Assembly (NCBI GenBank): GCA_019614645.1
Contig: JABWDB010000009.1
Location: 7,793,501 to 7,857,500, forward strand
Source of the DNA: Stratiolaelaps scimitus
Lineage: Eukaryota; Arthropoda; Arachnida; Mesostigmata; Laelapidae
DNA: 64,000 nucleotides
Direction: 5' to 3'
Shown here: piece by piece, positions 48,218 through 62,059 of the stretch
Layout: each line of letters starts with the position of its first letter
How positions within the stretch are numbered: position 1 is the stretch's first letter
The notes under the pieces: generated by a model
Database searches by the model: none
Told to the model about the DNA's origin: nothing
What the model saw: the letters and a program-made list of their open reading frames with translations, nothing else
Made by a program: the position numbers and the translations under genes

Positions 48218-48979
48218 AAAAAAACACATGGTCACTGTCACTATTGGGTATTGAAAGTGATGGCTTAATCTACTCGCGGTTAGTATCATTCGTCTGTGTG
48301 TCTAACGCCGACAGGATTAATTGATAAGGCAACACCCGATTGAGGTCAACTGACCGTCGTCGAGATCGGAAAAGACGACCGCAGATTTGTCGATAGCTTG
48401 GAGAAGGTTAGAAAATGGAAATGAGAGTGAGAGAGAGAGAGAGAGGTTGTTGGAGATGGGATTTATGGACAGTTTGAAGTTAATTTCGAGTCGTTGTGAC
48501 GAACCACTGTTCTAATACTTGACAACAGAGGACATTATCATACAGTTTACGACGATATACCCCACAATGCGTGTATATATATATATATACATATATGTAT
48601 GTGCGTGTGTATGTATATATACATATAATGAGTACGAGTATAAAGAGAACGGACTACAACGCAGCTGCTATGCATGTGACTCATTGGGAGACAAAGACGA
48701 GATAGGCCAGGTGGGTGGTCAGGATCGATTGAGTTTGATCGAAAGCAAGCAGAGCTTCGGTAGAGATTGAAGAAACCTTTTGGTAGATACGAGGCCGCTG
48801 TTGATGACAAAACGACGACGACTATGACGACGATTTAATGACTCTGTTCTATTTTGTCTGGCCGTTGCAAAGACGGTCGTTAAAACACACTGGAGTGGTG
48901 GTTAGTAGTCACTCACCCCCAGAGAAGCCTGTTAGCGATATGGATGGCGAGCGGAACAAGGAGGAATTACATATAGTCT

Positions 48980-48983
48980 ATAT

Positions 48984-49032
<49 letters not shown>
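48980..49032. repeat. compound (AC)n(AT)n(GT)n microsatellite
   Basis: CACACA passes into a long TATATA core and then TGTGTG, giving an imperfect palindrome that could form a hairpin. Confidence 0.93.
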
Positions 49033-49033
<1 letters not shown>

Positions 49034-50967
49034 TTATCGGCGGTCTGTCGTATCGGTGAACTGAGCGGAGGGCAGGGTTGGGGTACAGAATGGTTGAAAA
49101 AATGAAATCAAGTCATATAAATATTGGGCTTTCCACGGAACGAATTCGTTCAGTTACATCTGAGCAAAAGATAAATATATCTTTTAATGGTTAACACTTT
49201 CCAGCTAGTGGAACGAGATCGATCTGGGCCATATTCTAATGTCATTGAGAAGCCTATGAGACGATAGACCAAAAGCGCGCATTGACCAGTTGAACGATGA
49301 TGCCGCGAACCGCTGTTGGGATGTCAGGACACCGCTGACACCCACCCTGTGGCCATCTGTCGACCCTCGTCAACAGGAGATGTGTGAATGAAGCACTCTG
49401 CGTGAGAGGAGGATGTTGTGAACGCGATCATTGCGGCGTCGTCGTCAACCCAGACCTAGGTATGAATATAGCAACAGAAGCCACAAAACCATCACCGCCA
49501 CCACCACCACTGACGTCTTCCCTATCGACTTGTCTCGAAAACGACGTATTGTATTACAGTAATACGGTTCTTCCATACCCCGCCGAGATTTGTCCGTCTC
49601 CAATCAACAACAGCTATCTATCTTTCACGACTTCACTACAACGATGACTGATTGACCCCCCCCACAGACACATGCACCCAGAGACATACAGGTGCATCCG
49701 CCATCATCCGCGAATGTGACCACATGACAACACACATATCGTTTGCGTCATTATGTCATACAACCGTACATAGGCAACGCGGCTGCGGCGACGTAGTATG
49801 TGGTGTCATCTCTACTGGCGATGAGAACGCGATTCGCCTGGCGGCGATGACAACTGTTTGCTGCTCGCGTATGAGCAGGGGAGCGTCGATGTTGAGATCA
49901 TGACGGTCACGCTCATGGATGATGCCGATGGTGACGGGAAGTGCCGATGCCGGTGGTGGTAACGATAGCCAGAAGAGTGACGATGACGAAGAGACGACGA
50001 AGAAGACGAAGAAAAAAATTAAAAATGAAAAAGTTGTGTCGGCGAAGCGAGCCGAGAGCAGAGATCATGATGTGTAATGTTACATATAGCTGAACGATCT
50101 TTCCGGAAAATTTGTGATACCTTAATGTACCTTTGAATCATGCGACGGACTCGTACTTACTAGTTATTATTATTATTATTATTGTGAATAATATTATTAC
50201 GTATTTGTACGTTGACATATTGATGATGATATCAGATATAAATCACAAGACACGTTACACACACAGACGCACACACACACCATACAAGACCACGAGATAA
50301 TAAGGGATTCTTATTATTCGTTCACTCTATGATGAAAAACCACACTGCGCCATATGCCCTTCATAGCCGGCCCCTATGGGCCAGAATGGGGACGCACGTA
50401 CGCGATGCCTCGCACACATCTAAATACAACTAGAACACTAAACACAATGATCATATTTATAAGGCTATGTGTATTGTATATGAGAATGATGGGCGGTACT
50501 CTGCTGACTGATGGTGGTATCATTGATGATGATGATGATGTTAATAATGATAATAACGATATTTGAAAGGCTGCGCGGCGCTAGACGAGGAGAGCTTTGC
50601 GACGGCGAGCGAAATAGGTAATGGTGGAACGAGAGCTAGGTTATAATTTGTCTGATGTGTGCAAAATGTGTGGCTATGTGTGGCTATCTGTTAATGTTAG
50701 CGAATGCGATACGCCGCCGTCGCACGTCGTCGTCGATCATATAAATGGTTATCTGAATTCATATATAATCGATTTTGTATAGGTAGTCTATAGGAGCGGC
50801 TGGAGCCTGTTTTTTTTTTATTATGTACATTCGCCGGCCGCCCCTCCGAGAAGCACCTACAAGTGCCAAACAATGTGAGGTCGAGAAATCGGTAACCTGT
50901 GCCGACAACTTCTACATACACAAACACTTCTATACAGACACATAGACACATATACACACACACACAT

Positions 50968-50992
50968 ATAGATATATATATATATATATATA
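50968..50992. repeat. (TA)n microsatellite
   Basis: About 10 TA units, preceded by a CA tract. Confidence 0.95.
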
Positions 50993-51954
50993 CACTGATC
51001 TCTAGAATGGACGTATGAGTGAATGACGTTGAATGAGGCCGCCTTCGTCATCAAACCTGGCCGACTAGATGGGATGCAGGCATAACTTGGAAGGACTGGC
51101 GCAGTTAAAATTGGAGTTGAACGACGAATAGCTGGAAGTGGCCAATCACCGCGGCGGACGGGGACCGTCGATTCGATTGCACACAGGTTACCGAAAGGTG
51201 CCTTGCTGGGCTGACGTGGCGGGCGCGACACCTGATGGCTGTTATCAGATCTCCAGACCGCGAACTCATTTGATGGTCTGGAAGGCTGGCTTATGGGGAT
51301 GGTGAAATTTTTGAGCTACGAATCAGAGCTCTCTCTTTGTTACTGACGAGATGGGGAGATTTTGTAGAAATGAGGTGAGAGTGGGGTGCGCTGAGGTCCC
51401 CGACCTCGAACAAAGGTTTCGTCCACAATGGGTCGAGGGCACATTCTGCTCCACGATCTCTCCTACCTGGTTTATCTGCCTGCCTTTTAGTATGTCTTAG
51501 AGGACCGACGAGAGAGCGAGAGCGGCCACTTGTTGTGAATCCGTAGGCTGCCCTTCGACAATGCCTAACGCGGGCTAATCCCAGCTTCCGTAGTAAGGGA
51601 CGAGCAACGTTCGCCGCCTTCGCATAGATCACGGTGTGCGCTGCAGGTGCTCGTCGAAAGCGGTCTCACAACAGCATTAGATAGGGGAATAGACGAGGTG
51701 AGACGATTGTGTGTTTGGCTTGCTAGCGCCTTCATTTCGTCTGCCTGGATTCTTCGAGTCACCTCGGCCTTGTCGCTTTCATAGCCCCAGCGACGCGTAC
51801 ACCTACAGGAAGCGCACCTGTAGACAGACTATAGAGCTAATTTCAACGTTGGCCGGTCGTTCACCGATCTCGCCTCTGTGGAGTCGCATGCCTGGCTGAC
51901 ACGACCGAGACGAGTGGAACAAACAACCGGTTGTGTCGTCGCAGACTCATTCGC

Positions 51955-51959
<5 letters not shown>

Positions 51960-51994
<35 letters not shown>
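51960..51994. repeat. (TA)n microsatellite
   Basis: About 17 TA units. Confidence 0.97.
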
Positions 51995-51995
<1 letters not shown>

Positions 51996-53261
51996 CTATT
52001 ACGATCAGTCTAAGGATAATTCGGCCAGTAGTGCCGTCGCGGTGACGGGAACATGGGGCGACGCTGCAGACGTGTACCCTAACAGGGCGGCGAGCAGGGT
52101 GGAAAGTGGTAAGGTTGGGCGCGGGGGAGGGGATACCACAAATGGGGATTGGGCGGAAGATCCTGTAACGCGTGGGACAGTTGCTTTAGTTAGTGTCAGG
52201 AGACTTACGCAGTTGCGTTGGTTGGCTGGCCAGCTGAAGAGCACAGCAACACGATCATGGTAAGCCCCATCAAGCGCCTGAGAGCCGCCCGTAGCGAAGA
52301 GAGAGAGAAAAAGAAGAAGAATGAGGCCAAAAGTTCTTCGGTCGATCGAAAACAGCTTGCCCATAGGCATTAGGGAGGTGGACTCTGACTCCAGACCAAG
52401 TCATTGGTTGTGGGTTGGTCTTGAGGCGGCAGGCCGAGGTAGCAGCGGCAGCAGAAGTACACGGGGCAACGGGAGTCTGTATTGGAACCAGCAGTTTCTG
52501 CTCGAATTTTCTAACCCTGAGACCGCAGTGGCTCTAGCAGTAGCAGAACACTAGAAATACTTCTACCACGACGAGCCGCAGCATAGCGTCACAGACACAA
52601 AGTAGGTAGAGTGGCACAAAAATCTAATATACCAATTTGAATGTGAATAGCTGCGCCCGTGGCTGATGCTACCGCCTCCATGATCGCTGGCCTGAGAAAG
52701 CTGTGTGTCCTCTACTGGTGTCTGGCGGGGACCAGTTCGAAGCTCGGTGGCTGTGGGATGCAAAGCCTGGCATTCATTGGACGACGCCGAGTTGTCGAGA
52801 GATTCTCTCGCGTCTTCGATGAGTTGCTGAACCCTGAGAAAAGATGGGACGCTGCGGAGGGCGATAGAGAATGCTGCAATCACGAGGAGTGGAGCAAAGC
52901 TCCCATCGACTCTCCCTTGTGATTTCTGCCAATTGTTGCTAGGCGCCCACCAATCGGGTGAGCGTCTTTCACAGGTGCAGAGAACAGCGTGTCACGCTGC
53001 CCCTGCTGTACACGGTAATCACCAGCAGACGACTACAGAGTGTGTTCAGGCGCAGTATTAATTTTTGGTTACTCGTGTGGCCTTCGAGCCGGCGTCCGGC
53101 GATTCCAACGTCGGGATAAACGGCGAACGAGTCAAACGACAATTCGCATCGAGCCCTCCGCGGTCGGCGCAGCATCCTCCTCGCTATTTGTCAACAGTCG
53201 GCCAATTCACCTATCCAGACGACTGGATACACGTGAGAACAACAGGGTTTTCATAAAGCGA

Positions 53262-53281
53262 ATATATATATATATATATAT
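53262..53281. repeat. (TA)n microsatellite
   Basis: About 10 TA units. Confidence 0.95.
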
Positions 53282-54215
53282 CTGCCTAAAGACAAAGGTG
53301 AAGTGGACACAGGTAAGGAAGCCGTGGTCAGAAACAGCCAGCACCGATGACGAGTGCGGCAGGTTGTCAGCCAGGTGTGGCGGCAAGGAACGATTCGTTC
53401 GTCGCGCCACGTTGTATCGTGCATTTTACTGCACGCCAGGGGTACTACTGCTCAGCGTCCGCGTAGGATTTGTTCGCGGTTGGGGGAAGGGTGTGGAGGT
53501 GGGATTAACCACGTGATCTTGAGAGAGGAATAATAGATAAATGGGAACCTGTAACTAACTAATCTTCGAAACTCACTTACGCTTATGCTGTGTCGTGGTA
53601 ACTAGCCACGCATGCAGTGTCATTTATTACACGCTAGTTACAGCATGGCAGCCAAAGAGAGATCATCGAATGCCAAATTCTGATCGGCTAACTCTGAGCA
53701 GTCAGTCGACTGAAGCCAAAATGATTCACGTGTTTGTATAAATCAAAGACTTCGCATCAGTGGCTTGTACCTATTATATAAATATGTGAAAGGTTTCCGT
53801 TGGTGATGGTGGCCCTCCAGGAACGCCAGCACTCTACATCTGGGCCGACTCGGCTTGCAACGATTAGTCGGACGAGAAGGATGAAATTGAGACGGTGATC
53901 TAATATACATCTCTATGTAAATAGCTACTACTAATTTGCATATATCCAGTGTTAGTACATCTGCATCTAAGGGTAGGTATGTCGTAGATGGTGAAATCGA
54001 GAGGTAGAGATTATATATATATATATAGAAATATGGACACTACAGCAACATCAGCAACAAAAACGCTATGAGCACCACCACCCTGCTTGGTCCCGAAAGG
54101 TACGACCGTCAATCGGTGGGAACAGGCACCAATTTCCATTTTATGCAACCTACCAACCAACATACCTATATAATGAACAGACAGAAAAACAAACACAGAA
54201 TACGAAACAAAGGGA

Positions 54216-54240
54216 ATATATATATATATATATATATATG
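54216..54240. repeat. (TA)n microsatellite
   Basis: About 12 TA units; shorter tracts lie at about 54011-54027 and 54360-54380. Confidence 0.95.
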
Positions 54241-56509
54241 TGACATAGAACAATTTAGAATGTTATGATAGAGTTATTATTATTATTATTACACCAAGAT
54301 AAATACTATGATAATTGTATGACAAAAGATACTGTTAATTCTAGACTGACAGTAGTAACTATATATATATATATATATAAATATAAAATAGCATACTAGG
54401 TCGTTTAGAAGCGTCGTCAGAGACGATAATTGCGGGCGCCCTCGTAATCGCTTGTTCAATGTAGCAAGGCAATGCGGAAAACCACGAACGATGAATGTAG
54501 ACAAACAAGATCCGGCACAAAGGCGACGAACGAGAACAAGGGCGACCCGAGAATATAACAGACTCTACTTACTGAATGATAGCAAGAAGAGCCAGAGCAG
54601 CAATGACTTCAAATGTACTTCAGATTGTAAAAAAGGGAGGACACACTGAAAACACAGAAATTATTGAAAGATTAACAAATGAGATTTAGCTTGACACAAA
54701 GGCGACAAGCTGTACACCAATGGTAGAAATGTCGAGTCACGAGCGGCAATATCGACACATAGAGATACAGGCTGGAGACATCATGAGCAATTGATAAATA
54801 ATTAGCAAGTAGTAGTAGTAGTAGTAATTAGTAGTTGTGGTAGTGTTTAGCGCAGTGGTAATGGCACGAGGGCTGTTTTCAAGGCCGATGCGTCGAGTCC
54901 GATGTAGCAAGAAGGCATTTCGGCGACCTCCGCATCAGCTGTCGTGCGACGCAACACACGCAGTTATCATATACACAATGATGATTCGTGGACGAAGACG
55001 ATTCTCATCGTTGATCACGATCGCGGGTGATGACGCCCTCGACGATGGGTAACACTATGAATTGCGGTTGGCAGGCCGATGGCTTCGTTCGTATTGCAGA
55101 ACGTCTATAATAACGAGTATAGTCAGAGGAGATAGGGAGTCAGCGATCGCGATTTCGGCGATGAGATTGGCGCTTTCAAGGGGCAGACGAATGCGCTTTG
55201 GGAGCTTCGCTTTGCCAACTACGCTTTGCTTTGTTCGCTTGTTCGATCTACGTTCGATTCAGATGATGACGGTGACGATGCTGAAAAAATGGAACGAGTA
55301 GAACGGACAGGAGGCGATTATTTATGATAAGCTATTAGTTTCTGCGTGAAACAGAGTGGTAAAGGTTTTATTGGTTTATTAAAGGAGCTGCAATTTTACA
55401 ATGCTTAAGCTCTCTCTGTGTTTTTCAAATTGGTTGTGGTGCGACAGGTGGCAAGACGGCAAGCTCGTTCGCTGTTAGGGTTAAGGTTAATTAGGTACGG
55501 GGAAACTAGGGGATGCGGACTGGAACTACAAGATAGCATTCGTTCTCGGTTCAACGGGCGATTTCATGATGGGAAAACGTGTGTGTCTCTCTTGACGTAT
55601 GAGAGTGTTGTGGTCAATATGGGGCGTGTCAAACGAAAGTTAATTACTATCTAAAATCAGAGACAATATTCAAATAGCAAATTTCGACAAACGATAGTAC
55701 CTATTTAGACAACTCTCCGCACACCAGAGTGTAAAAGGGCTAATGTAAGTGGGAGATCATATCCATTCTAGAGAAACTCAATTGTATAACGACAGCATTA
55801 ATCAGCTAATTTAATCCAATGTCGGGACACGGATCAATATTGAAATCTACTGGACTTCTGACCAATGCATGAAGTGCTACGGCGCAAAAGGGAATTATAC
55901 TATTGATATATAGTATACATTGGATTTTGGCTCCTTTTTCGTACGGAAGTATTTCAAAGGAACACCGACCGTTGATGCATTTACAGCTTGCATATGTGGC
56001 GTATGCTTGACGTCTCGAGAAGGAGAGTCCATAATGTAAAACGATTTCATGTATTCTCTACTATATCTGCCAAATGACAAAGATCGGTTCTGCGGAAAGA
56101 AAATGATACATTCGGCGATCATCATTCTCACGACGACGAATAGTTAGCGCCAGCTTCTTTTCAAGTAAGCGATGAATAACTAAGGCAAGAGAATTATGGT
56201 CGGCACGCTTACTCTTGAACTAAGATATTTATTTAAGGCACCCTGAGCCATGACAGGGCCGAGGGTAGGTCCCCGATCCCGGCAAGTCGAAAGGGTATCT
56301 CGGTAGTCTAATTGCGCGTTATATGATTTCAAAACCAAGTAATTAAATCATGTAATTACTGACATTACTAAATGTTTATATACCAGTAGTTATGACGATC
56401 ATATACGGAGGTTCGAAAACGAGGAAACGGTAAGAGAGAGGTATAATGAGGCAATATCTACATTCGAGATAATTATCTCGAGGGCCTTGCTATAGAAAAA
56501 TGTCGAAGC

Positions 56510-56536
56510 ACATATATATATATATATATATATATA
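56510..56536. repeat. (TA)n microsatellite
   Basis: About 12 TA units; a shorter tract follows at about 56729-56749. Confidence 0.95.
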
Positions 56537-57162
56537 AGCATAGAGTGAACGTATGGATGAGAAACGAAGAATGCAAGGGACATGAAACACAGCGGTGAAG
56601 ATTACAATGAACTAAACAAAATGGAGAGAAACTCTTATTATTAATAATAATCTAATGATGATTAGACACCAAAGCCTTGGCGCGCATCGGTGGGGTTGAG
56701 ATATACTTAGATAACTATATACATACCATATATATATATATATATATACCGACAGACAAATGAACAAGCGTTGTTATATTTTCCACCACCGTAGGCACGT
56801 AGAGTATCGTGAGTGTGATAAGATTCGATTAATGTTACATTACGGCGACGACGACGATGACAACACAAGCGGACAAACAACAATAACACCAACAGCAAAC
56901 ACATAACGATACAATGGAACAACAACAATGAGATAACAGACGCCAACCACAATAAACAGATAACAAGAACACGCCAACAAAGATTAAGCCAACCAAGAGC
57001 ACATAGCATAACAACAACAACACCAACAACAATAAAATCAATAATAACAATAAACTGATAGACACCATGATAACGGTGATGACGATAATGATAATGATGA
57101 TAATGAAAATGTTAAAAAAATTATATTGCAACAAGAATCATTATTAGGTTATAAGCAAAGAA

Positions 57163-57203
57163 GAGACAGAGAGAGCGAGAGAGAGAGAGAGAGCGAGAGA
57201 GAT
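57163..57203. repeat. (GA)n microsatellite with GC interruptions
   Basis: GA units broken by CGA on the plus strand, just before the candidate distal poly(A) signal. Confidence 0.93.
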
Positions 57204-57268
57204 GACGCGAGGAAGGCAAAACGGAGAAAAATGGCGAGCGAATGACGAGGAGACGAATAGCCGCAAAT

Positions 57269-57274
57269 AATAAA
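57269..57274 (+). terminator. candidate distal polyadenylation signal
   Basis: AATAAA within AAATAATAAAATG, followed about 30 bases later by TTTCTGTGTCTTCTTTTTG. Base composition changes from A-rich to T-richer just after it. Such hexamers are common by chance in AT-rich DNA. Confidence 0.3.
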
Positions 57275-57290
57275 ATGATACAAAAATTTC

Positions 57291-60200
57291 GCATACACCG
57301 TTTCTGTGTCTTCTTTTTGCTACAAATGTATAAGTAGGTTTGTATGGCATTGGGATAAGAATATATTCTCGCATGTATCCCGTGCTACCCTGTAGTCTGA
57401 AGCGTGTTACGCTTGTATGCTCATCAACTAGCCAAGAACTATAAATATGAAAGCTGTATTTCATTGTTAAGGCGTCAAGCACGACGGCGATGTTGCGATT
57501 TGTTGGGGAAGCAAGTGCTCATTTGATTCTGCCTTCCGTTAAATTAATAATTTGTATTTGTTTTTCGGGAATATTATTTGTTTGAGAAATCTGGCTGGTC
57601 TGTTTGTGTTTTGGGCTACTTCGAAAAATTTTGAAACCTAGCCCATGTTTAAATATTAAATCACTTTTGACATGGATCAGTTTCGGGTGTCTTCTGCAAT
57701 ATGCCTAACTGAAAAACAGGAGAGATTCAATGCCATTACTGATCGAAAGAACAAACATTGGGAGTAAAAATTTCTGCATTGTTTTGGCCGTGTATTTTTT
57801 GTTAGCAATTACCGCCACTTATCCTTCTAATTATCCAACTATTCGCCTGCAGCTCGCAGGGAGCATTCGATACAATTAGGTATCATCACCGTCTCTCGTT
57901 TACCTGTTACCACCGTTGCACATTTGCATTTAAAAGGGCCCATCCTATGAAGCAATGCCGAAAGCAGTAGCACCGTGAACGTTAAATTCTGGCCAGTGAG
58001 TCAGCCCGGGGATTTTTCTAGGTATCATAAGCGTCCATGAACTATTTTCGCGAAACGTGCTTATCATTGCATCGATCTTTTTGTTATGTGTTAATATTTT
58101 CATTGCTATGTATTGACTGGCTATGATCTGCGGCGATTCCCGTTGGCCAGCCAGATAGGCTAGCACATACACGCGCGCCGTCAAACGCATTCATGTACCA
58201 GCTATTATACTATACAAAGTATCCACGGGCGGATATTGAGCTTTTCAGCTCACCGCACCACCTGTATGAAAGTTTCGCCATTGTGGCATGTCGTTCTGTC
58301 GAACGAAACTTCCTAATCGGCGCGATTACGCCGATACCCAGCATTTGATTGTTCGCGATGAAAAAGGCCCACTCTCTAGAGCAGGTTACCTGTCTAACCA
58401 CTCAGACATTCCTAATGGGGACCAGGACCAGGGAGGCGGGGAAGTACCATGTATTGACTGATATCGATGGTATCAAACAGTAGGTAACGTGAAACAGTCT
58501 GGTCGGTGCTGCACAGAGAGAATACCTGAACGAGACTACTTATATTTGCTGGATATCCACCCAACTAATCCTTTTAAATCTGGATGCATACACATCGTGC
58601 TGATACTTCGTTCGCGACAATGCGTAGATATCGTACAATGGTATACGTGCTCAGCACGAATATCGCTCTATTTTGTACTGTCACGTGGAAAAGCCGTCGT
58701 GAATTTCGACTGATGAATGATATTACACTAATTAATGATCGAGTGTTGTGGGGAACAGATCATTTCACTAGACATAGGAATTTATGATGTTTGACAAGGG
58801 TCGGTGCTTTTATACGATGACAGTCTGAAATGAAAAGGTGGACTGGTGGAGCCCCTTGATGGCTCGTGTGCTGCTCCTGGGGGTGTTTTCGTTAAGTAGA
58901 ACGAAACAGAAGTCAGGTTGGAAGGGGGGGAAACAGCAAAGGATTTTTTTCTAAAATAAAAAACTCATTTTCGCTAGACGTTGTCTTCCGTGGACACGCA
59001 TTTAAAAATATTTGTCTATCCTCGGCGTTTCATTCGCCAGGTTAGGCACTCGATAGCTTTGAAAGTTAGCATTTACAAAGATAAAAAACGATAAGAACTT
59101 AAAAGATCAGAACTTGCTAAACTACATACGAAATATCATGTAATGACTATTTTCGAATAGTTAAACAAAATCTAGATATACTGTAATTATAGAAGCAGTT
59201 GGGGACACGGTGTCGTAATGATTATTCACGAATCATGAGATATGGGTGTGACACTGTCGTTCGGCGATATCGATGAGCTTCAATTGATTTTCTATACGCA
59301 GCGACTACGTCGGAAACGATAAATGGCCAGATTGCGATCAGTTTTGCGTGACCCCCTAGGTCTTCATAAGTGGTTCCTTACGAGCTGTACTCGAAGCCAA
59401 TTCGCGTCCTTATTCAAATACGTTGTTCCAGTTGTAGGGGTTGCAGTTATACGCGCATGTCTATATCGTTCAGTATCTTCTAGGTGTGTAGGAGCCTTTT
59501 GGTAAAAAAAAAAAGAAAAGCATCGACAGAGTTTTATCTTGAACGAACTTGATATGGTCGTTTCTGTCAAGTCGAGGTCCCTCAGCCAACTCTTGCTGCC
59601 GATCTACAGAGTTCACTCGTTCTCCCTCGAATGCCTTCGGACCTGTCCGTATTGGTGGGAGAACATTCTACGATAAGTAGAACGAAATGTCTTCGGCCCT
59701 AATGCTTTTCAGTGCGGTCGACATTAGTTAAGCAGAACGATCGTAGGATCATACCATATGTGCGCAAGTGGTGATCCCTGAGATCTATTTGCCCATCCTC
59801 TTCAATTCGGAGGAAGGCCAAAACGGATCTCACTGCTTGTGCAGGGGGCCGACGCCTATTGCTGGCGGGGTGCTCTACACAATTATTACCGCTGCTACTA
59901 AAGCGATTAATATTACTGTTAGCGCAGTGTGTGTCTAGACTAATATTACCGCTAGCGGCCAATAGATTGTATTCGACGCATCTCGTATGCGGGAGCGGCC
60001 AGCTGCGGGCGTTCTTGCAGGTGAGTGAGCTTTCGGGGTTGACCCGACGGGGGCACGAGGATTCTTGCCGTAGTCATCTTCCGCACCTGCTTCACCTGAC
60101 GCCTTGCTTCCGGTCAAAGAAATCCTATCACACGCCATCCTCTGACACGGCTCTCTGTCGCTCTCTATCTCGCCCCCTATGCCGCGCCGGGCCTCGTCCC

Positions 60201-62047
60201 ACACTTCATCTATCTCTAAATCTTTCCCGTCTCCTTTTCGATTTTCTGCGACGGTAGCGCGCAAGGTTCCCTGGAGCCAGCTTCGACTCTTTTTCCTTCT
60301 TTGCCACCGGCCCTCCGACACCCCTGACTTCTTGCAGTCCTGCTCCCCGTCCTCTTCTATCCGATAACTGCGCCACGGGCAAAGTGGCTATTATGAGGTT
60401 ATCGCCAATGAGCGGCGGGCCTAGCAGACGAACGCCTGCTTCTGAAGAACGAAACGCAGCGTGCTGTCGCTGGCGTTGGCGTTGTCGCGTCGCTCCAGCT
60501 CGTAAGAACTGCTTGAAACTCCTAGATACGTACGAGCCAGCTATCTACGTCGCTCGCTAGCCACTGTTCCTCTCTGCCATCCTCGCTTATTCTCCCTTCC
60601 AGCTATGTAAGGTGATTCTATCGGATTATTCGTCGTCCCGAAGGGACGAGTAGGGCGAGCGCGCCGCTACGTGAACGACGCTGGACGGTAAACGGTGGCT
60701 TGGCATAATTCTGCGCCTGGATAGGTGATACAGCCAGAGGCTCCTCTGCCGCCCACGTTCTTTCCCCCAAGAGAGTTAAGCTGTCTTAACTGTCAGGCGA
60801 GCACCGATACAAGCAGGTAGATAAATATAGTACAGGGACCTGTTAATGTGAAATCCGGCTGTTGTTATATACTATTGGCATATGATTGTTGTTTCTGTGA
60901 ATAATGACAACCACGATACGGCAGCATGCCTCATAACTGGCGTTGGCATTATCATCACGACGATAATACTAATAGTAACTGTCGAATTGGCAACCAGCTA
61001 CAGAAACGAAGGCCGGAAGCAAATAGCGGCCGATCTGCTATCGTTCTGTATTTCACTTAAGGTCCAAATTTCGTGCGAAAAATAAATCGCGCTACAAATA
61101 TCAGGCACCCAATATTCAGGTAGCTTTGTCCTTATTTTTTCCAGTCGATCGATTCCTTCGTCCCTTTTACTTTTGGGGTCGTTTCTAAAAATCAGACGAA
61201 AAGTCAGATTGCCCCTCGCCAACCGCTCATCGTGATCACGTTTGTCGGTTAAAAGTGCGTAGGGCTGTGGGGTAAGCGATGGTCGACCACGAGAGGAGTG
61301 CGTGGAAAAAGCCTTTTTCAGTCTAAACAAGTCGAACGTCACCTTCAAGGGGGTCGCGCCCGAGGCTATTACAAGCGCATCCTATGTCGTAAACGTTCAG
61401 CGGGAGTACGCAACTACATCGAAAGAAGAACATATTAAGGCGCTAACTTACTTTATGGGCCATGAATTTTTAAAGAGCCAAGCCCGACACTCAACTTTGC
61501 GACACCGAGACCACCCTTTTCGCGTGATTAAATTGTACTGTGTCTCTCGATGTGTACGGATGAAGTCGCTTTGATCGAGCTGAACTCAGCCGAGGCAAAG
61601 CAATGGAACGTTGTGGTTCAATCGAGACGAGCGTCGAAATCAATTAAACGACTCATGTTCGCAAGATAAATCCGTTGACGGAGACACGTCAACATCCTTT
61701 GTTACGATTGATGTCCATTAGCCTATCTTTTGCCAGCATGCGGTAGCTGAGGAACGCTGAACGCACGGAGTCTCATTATTTCTGCAAGCATGTACTGGAC
61801 GTACTTGGCGCAAATGCAGGTACCGGATCGACCGAGGTACCATTTTTCGCCCTGAGTTTTGCATGATCCTCTAGGGCGGGAGAGATGCCAACCAGAACTG
61901 AAGCTTTCAAGCAAACTGGCGTTCGTTTGACGGCAAACAATGATCGTTTCAAGTGTTTGGCTCACGATCGTAGTAGCGTACGATATTATCCATTGGTATA
62001 ATTGTGGAGATTGAATAACCTATATATGTATATCATCTATAACAAAG
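57291..62047. other. non-coding, no gene recognised
   Basis: No open frame has domain character. Notable items are a run of 11 A near 59505, a short hairpin TCGTCCC-GAA-GGGACGA at 60633-60649, and otherwise unremarkable sequence. Confidence 0.55.
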
Positions 62048-62059
62048 TAATCATTCGTT
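62048..62059 (+). repeat. target-site duplication, left copy
   Basis: TAATCATTCGTT, repeated exactly at 62419-62430 on the other side of the truncated retrotransposon. Its last bases GTT are also the element's own bases at the junction (microhomology). Confidence 0.9.

Larger units (their letters stand above)
43567..57290 (+). other. repeat-dense non-coding tract, candidate very long 3' UTR of the receptor gene
   Basis: No convincing ORF occurs in nearly 14 kb after the receptor stop. Over much of it (about 43.6-50.7, 53.8-55 and 56.4-57.3 kb) the plus strand is rich in A and in GA, GAA, CAA, AAT and GAT repeats and poor in pyrimidine runs. An AATAAA at 57269-57274, followed by T/G-rich TTTCTGTGTCTTCTTTTTG, could be a distal poly(A) site; an earlier AATAAA lies at 45896. 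Neuronal genes of insects can have 3' UTRs of this size. Stretches at 50.7-53.7 and 55.0-56.4 kb are compositionally mixed, so other elements may lie inside. Confidence 0.3.

Noticed and set aside
54848..54900. tRNA-like A box (TAGCGCAGTGG) and B-like box (GCGTCGAGTCC)
   Set aside because: The anticodon stem has a mismatch, no acceptor stem pairs, and the B box departs from consensus at two positions. Likely coincidence.
60633..60649. Short hairpin TCGTCCC-GAA-GGGACGA as a possible Helitron 3' end
   Set aside because: No CTRR end follows at the right distance, and there is no Rep/helicase sequence or matching 5' TC end. A 7-bp hairpin is expected by chance in 64 kb.
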